Of a stretch of DNA of 7,664 nt, positions 6,126 to 7,664 are shown in pieces; within the stretch, counting starts at the first letter, position 1; each line of letters opens with the position of its first letter. The DNA is taken from contig CAMJXZ010000152.1 of assembly GCA_946409855.1 (NCBI GenBank), positions 1 through 7,664 of the forward strand. The letters are read 5' to 3'. The translations under genes were made by a program, and so were the position numbers. The DNA comes from an uncultured Clostridia bacterium (lineage in GTDB: Bacteria; Bacillota; Clostridia; Christensenellales; Aristaeellaceae). The notes under the pieces were generated by a model that saw nothing but the letters and a program-made list of their open reading frames with translations, was not told where the DNA came from and made no database searches.

Positions 6126-7424
6126 ATGGCATCGTTAAAGGAACTGAGCGAAAAACTGACGGGCCTGCTTCAGGCCGCCGGGATCGAAAAATACGCGGTA
6201 AACTTAACCGAAAGCGAAAAAAGGGAACTGAATACGGAGCTGACCAGCTTCAAGCTCTACCGGACGATCTTTAACCGCAAGGCCGCCGTGACCGCTTTCC
6301 TGGACGGGCGCAAGGGCAGCGCCTCCGGCAGCGACCTGTCGGAGGAAGGGCTCAGGCAGCTGGTGGAGGACGCCAGACTGGGCGCCCTGTCCGCCGAGCC
6401 CGACGAGGCCAACGACATCGCGCCGGCGCAGGCGCCCGCGGTCTTTCACAGCGGCCCGGAAACGCCGGACATGGAGCGCTATTACGGCCGGCTCCAGGAG
6501 ATCATTGACACCGTCTCCAAAGACTATCCCCTGATCCGGATGGGGCAGATCATCGGCAGCCACGAAGCGGTCCGCCATCTGTACCTGAACGCCAACGGCA
6601 CCGTCTTTGAGAGCCGCAGCGGCCAGTACGAAACCGTGCTGGAGTTTGCCGGGAACGACGGGGAAAAGACCACCGGTCTGGGCTACGGCGGGGTGGTCAC
6701 CGCGGACCTGGATACGCCGATCCTGGAAAAGGGCAGCCTCAAAACCCAGCTGGAAAATACCGAAAAGAGCCTGCATACCGTGCCGGTGGCGGATAAGTTT
6801 GAGGGCACCGTCATTCTGACGCCGGACGCCCTGGCGCAGTTCGCGTGGATGCTGGTGGAAAACTACGTTTCCGCCGGCGTGATCATGAACGGCACCAGCC
6901 AGTGGCTCAACCGGATGGGGGAAAAGGTCGTCAGCGACCGGATCACCCTTTCCTTCAAAACGCGGGATGACCGCCTGGCCGTGACGCATCCCTTCACGGC
7001 GGACGGCTTCCCCGCCCAGGACGTGACGATCCTGGACAAGGGCGTGCTCTCCGCCTTCCTGCTGAACCTGTACGCCGCCAAAAAGACCGGGAAAGAGGTC
7101 ACCAAAAACGACGGCGTCTGCCTGGTCATGGAGCCCGGCGATACGGCTTTCGCCGACATGGTCAAGGGCGTGTCCCGCGGACTTATCGTGGGCGGCTTCT
7201 CCGGCGGCCAGCCGGGCGTCAACGGGGAATTCTCCGGCGTGGCGAAGAACAGCTTCTACGTGGAAAACGGCGAAATCAAAGGCGCTGTCATGGAAACCAT
7301 GATCAGCGGCAACCTGACCGACCTGTTCGGCAGGGTCACCGCCCTGTCCAGCGAGCAGGTTTCCGACGGCACGCAGGCCTTCCCCTACCTGGCGGCGGAA
7401 GGGATCACCATCTCCGGCAGCTGA
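6126..7424 (+). CDS. pmbA: TldE/PmbA-like non-catalytic protease subunit
   Basis: This 432-residue protein is the TldE (PmbA) partner of TldD. It has the family's general fold pattern, including the C-terminal signature GVAKNSFYVENGEIKGAVME and MISGNLTDLFG (about 371-402). The position matching the HExxxH helix reads WMLVENYVSAG (241-251), without the metal histidines, as in known TldE proteins. The length is close to E. coli PmbA (about 450). TTGGAGGT (6111-6118), inside the end of tldD, gives 7-nt spacing to this ATG, and the gap between the genes is 1 nt, so translation is coupled and equal amounts of the two subunits are expected. The frame also opens at a TTG at 6111, but that codon is the ribosome-binding site itself. 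TldE completes the cage around the active site of TldD. The assignment rests on pairing and motifs. Confidence 0.93.
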   Translation: MASLKELSEKLTGLLQAAGIEKYAVNLTESEKRELNTELTSFKLYRTIFNRKAAVTAFLDGRKGSASGSDLSEEGLRQLVEDARLGALSAEPDEANDIAPAQAPAVFHSGPETPDMERYYGRLQEIIDTVSKDYPLIRMGQIIGSHEAVRHLYLNANGTVFESRSGQYETVLEFAGNDGEKTTGLGYGGVVTADLDTPILEKGSLKTQLENTEKSLHTVPVADKFEGTVILTPDALAQFAWMLVENYVSAGVIMNGTSQWLNRMGEKVVSDRITLSFKTRDDRLAVTHPFTADGFPAQDVTILDKGVLSAFLLNLYAAKKTGKEVTKNDGVCLVMEPGDTAFADMVKGVSRGLIVGGFSGGQPGVNGEFSGVAKNSFYVENGEIKGAVMETMISGNLTDLFGRVTALSSEQVSDGTQAFPYLAAEGITISGS

Positions 7425-7432
7425 CGGGGAGC

Positions 7433-7451
7433 GCCGCGTTTTCGCGGCTTT
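7433..7451 (+). terminator. Weak GC-rich hairpin after tldE
   Basis: GCCGCG (7433-7438) and CGCGGC (7443-7448) form a 6-bp stem with a TTTT loop, 8 nt after the tldE stop and followed only by TTT. The tail is too short for strong termination. It may instead protect the 3' end or assist the strong terminator 40 nt further on. Confidence 0.4.
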
Positions 7452-7490
7452 CACCTGGCCGTTGGCCGCAAAATGAATAGCACCATGGCA

Positions 7491-7522
7491 GGAGGAACCC
7501 AATACACGGGTTCCTCCTTTTC
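7491..7522 (+). terminator. Strong intrinsic terminator of tldD-tldE
   Basis: GGAGGAACCC (7491-7500) and GGGTTCCTCC (7508-7517) form a perfect 10-bp stem, extendable by one A-T pair, with a 7-nt loop and a TTTTCT tail. There is no T run on the opposite strand, so it acts on rightward transcripts only. Confidence 0.92.
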
Positions 7523-7549
7523 TGTCAGCCGTGCCGGAGATGATGAAAA

Positions 7550-7578
7550 TGTTAAATTTCCTTCATAATTTCTTAACA
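7550..7578. repeat. Inverted repeat upstream of the right-edge promoter
   Basis: TGTTAA (7550-7555) and TTAACA (7573-7578) are exact 6-bp inverted arms 17 nt apart, ending 6 nt before the TTGACA box at 7585. The spacing puts the arms about two helical turns apart, which would suit a dimeric regulator. The region is AT-rich, so chance is a real alternative. Confidence 0.35.
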
Positions 7579-7584
7579 AAATAG

Positions 7585-7616
7585 TTGACATTTTCTTCAA
7601 TTAATTGTAATACTAT
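7585..7616 (+). promoter_or_regulatory. Promoter for a gene beyond the right edge
   Basis: A perfect TTGACA (7585-7590) is followed after 17 nt by TAATAC (7608-7613), or after 20 nt by TACTAT (7611-7616). Neither -10 box is strong, so the exact element is uncertain. A 10-bp palindrome, CAATTAATTG (7598-7607), fills the end of the spacer and is a possible operator. AT-rich sequence upstream could act as an UP element. No start codon with a ribosome-binding site follows inside the window. Confidence 0.6.
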
Positions 7617-7631
7617 TTCGCATCTAAAACA

Positions 7632-7645
7632 TATCCATTATCCAT
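7632..7645. repeat. Tandem heptamer TATCCAT x2
   Basis: Two head-to-tail copies of TATCCAT (7632-7638, 7639-7645) lie in the presumed leader just downstream of the right-edge promoter. This could be a protein-binding or RNA element, or a chance repeat in AT-rich DNA. Otherwise 7524-7664 shows no gene. Confidence 0.35.
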
Positions 7646-7664
7646 TGTCTGGCAGTAATGCTAT

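Noticed and set aside
7473..7568. A 31-codon frame after tldE (starting MNSTMAGG) rich in Gly, Ser and Thr, superficially like a TldD/TldE-processed peptide precursor.
   Set aside because: It runs through the terminator stem and loop, has no ribosome-binding site, and its apparent composition comes from the terminator arms.

Overview
This window is GC-rich (by eye well above 60% in the genes). It is densely packed, with AG-rich Shine-Dalgarno sites (AAAGGAGG, GGGAGG), sigma-A-type promoters and short gaps between genes. The protein set (DUF5058-like membrane protein, PM20D1-like M20 peptidase, tandem flavodoxin-fold protein, TldD/TldE pair) and the translation signals suggest a GC-rich member of the Clostridia (Firmicutes/Bacillota), possibly from a gut or rumen. 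That assignment is inference; nothing in the window fixes the taxon. I see no rRNA, tRNA, CRISPR array, transposase or phage gene.

Left edge (1-370): the 5' end of a leftward gene for a small membrane protein, its promoter (202-231), a run of T-tracts spaced about one helical turn apart (256-278), and the rightward promoter of the first operon (308-336). The two transcription units diverge from here.

Operon 1 (371-4614, + strand): four tightly spaced genes. These are a DUF5058-like membrane protein, a second polytopic membrane protein, a membrane-anchored M20 metallopeptidase of the PM20D1/carboxypeptidase S type with all catalytic residues present, and a two-module flavodoxin-fold oxidoreductase with an iron-sulfur-flavoprotein-type cysteine motif in its second half. 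Gaps are 15, 3 and 20 nt. A reasonable but untested reading is that the two membrane proteins form a transporter for small peptides or N-acyl amino acids and that the peptidase hydrolyses them. The role of the oxidoreductase is unclear. I see no terminator after this operon.

Operon 2 (promoter 4642-4670, genes 4739-7424): tldD and tldE/pmbA, 1 nt apart. They should form the two-subunit TldD/TldE zinc protease, with metal ligands only in TldD. A perfect 22-bp palindrome lies inside the first codons of tldD and is the most unusual non-coding-type signal in the window. A strong intrinsic terminator (7491-7522) ends the unit.

Right edge (7524-7664): base composition turns sharply AT-rich. This segment holds a promoter with a 10-bp palindrome in its spacer, an upstream inverted repeat and a tandem heptamer. 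It is most likely the control region of a gene beyond the window. I found no complete, clearly novel system; the best leads are the DUF5058/M20 module, the fused flavodoxin protein and the tldD palindrome.
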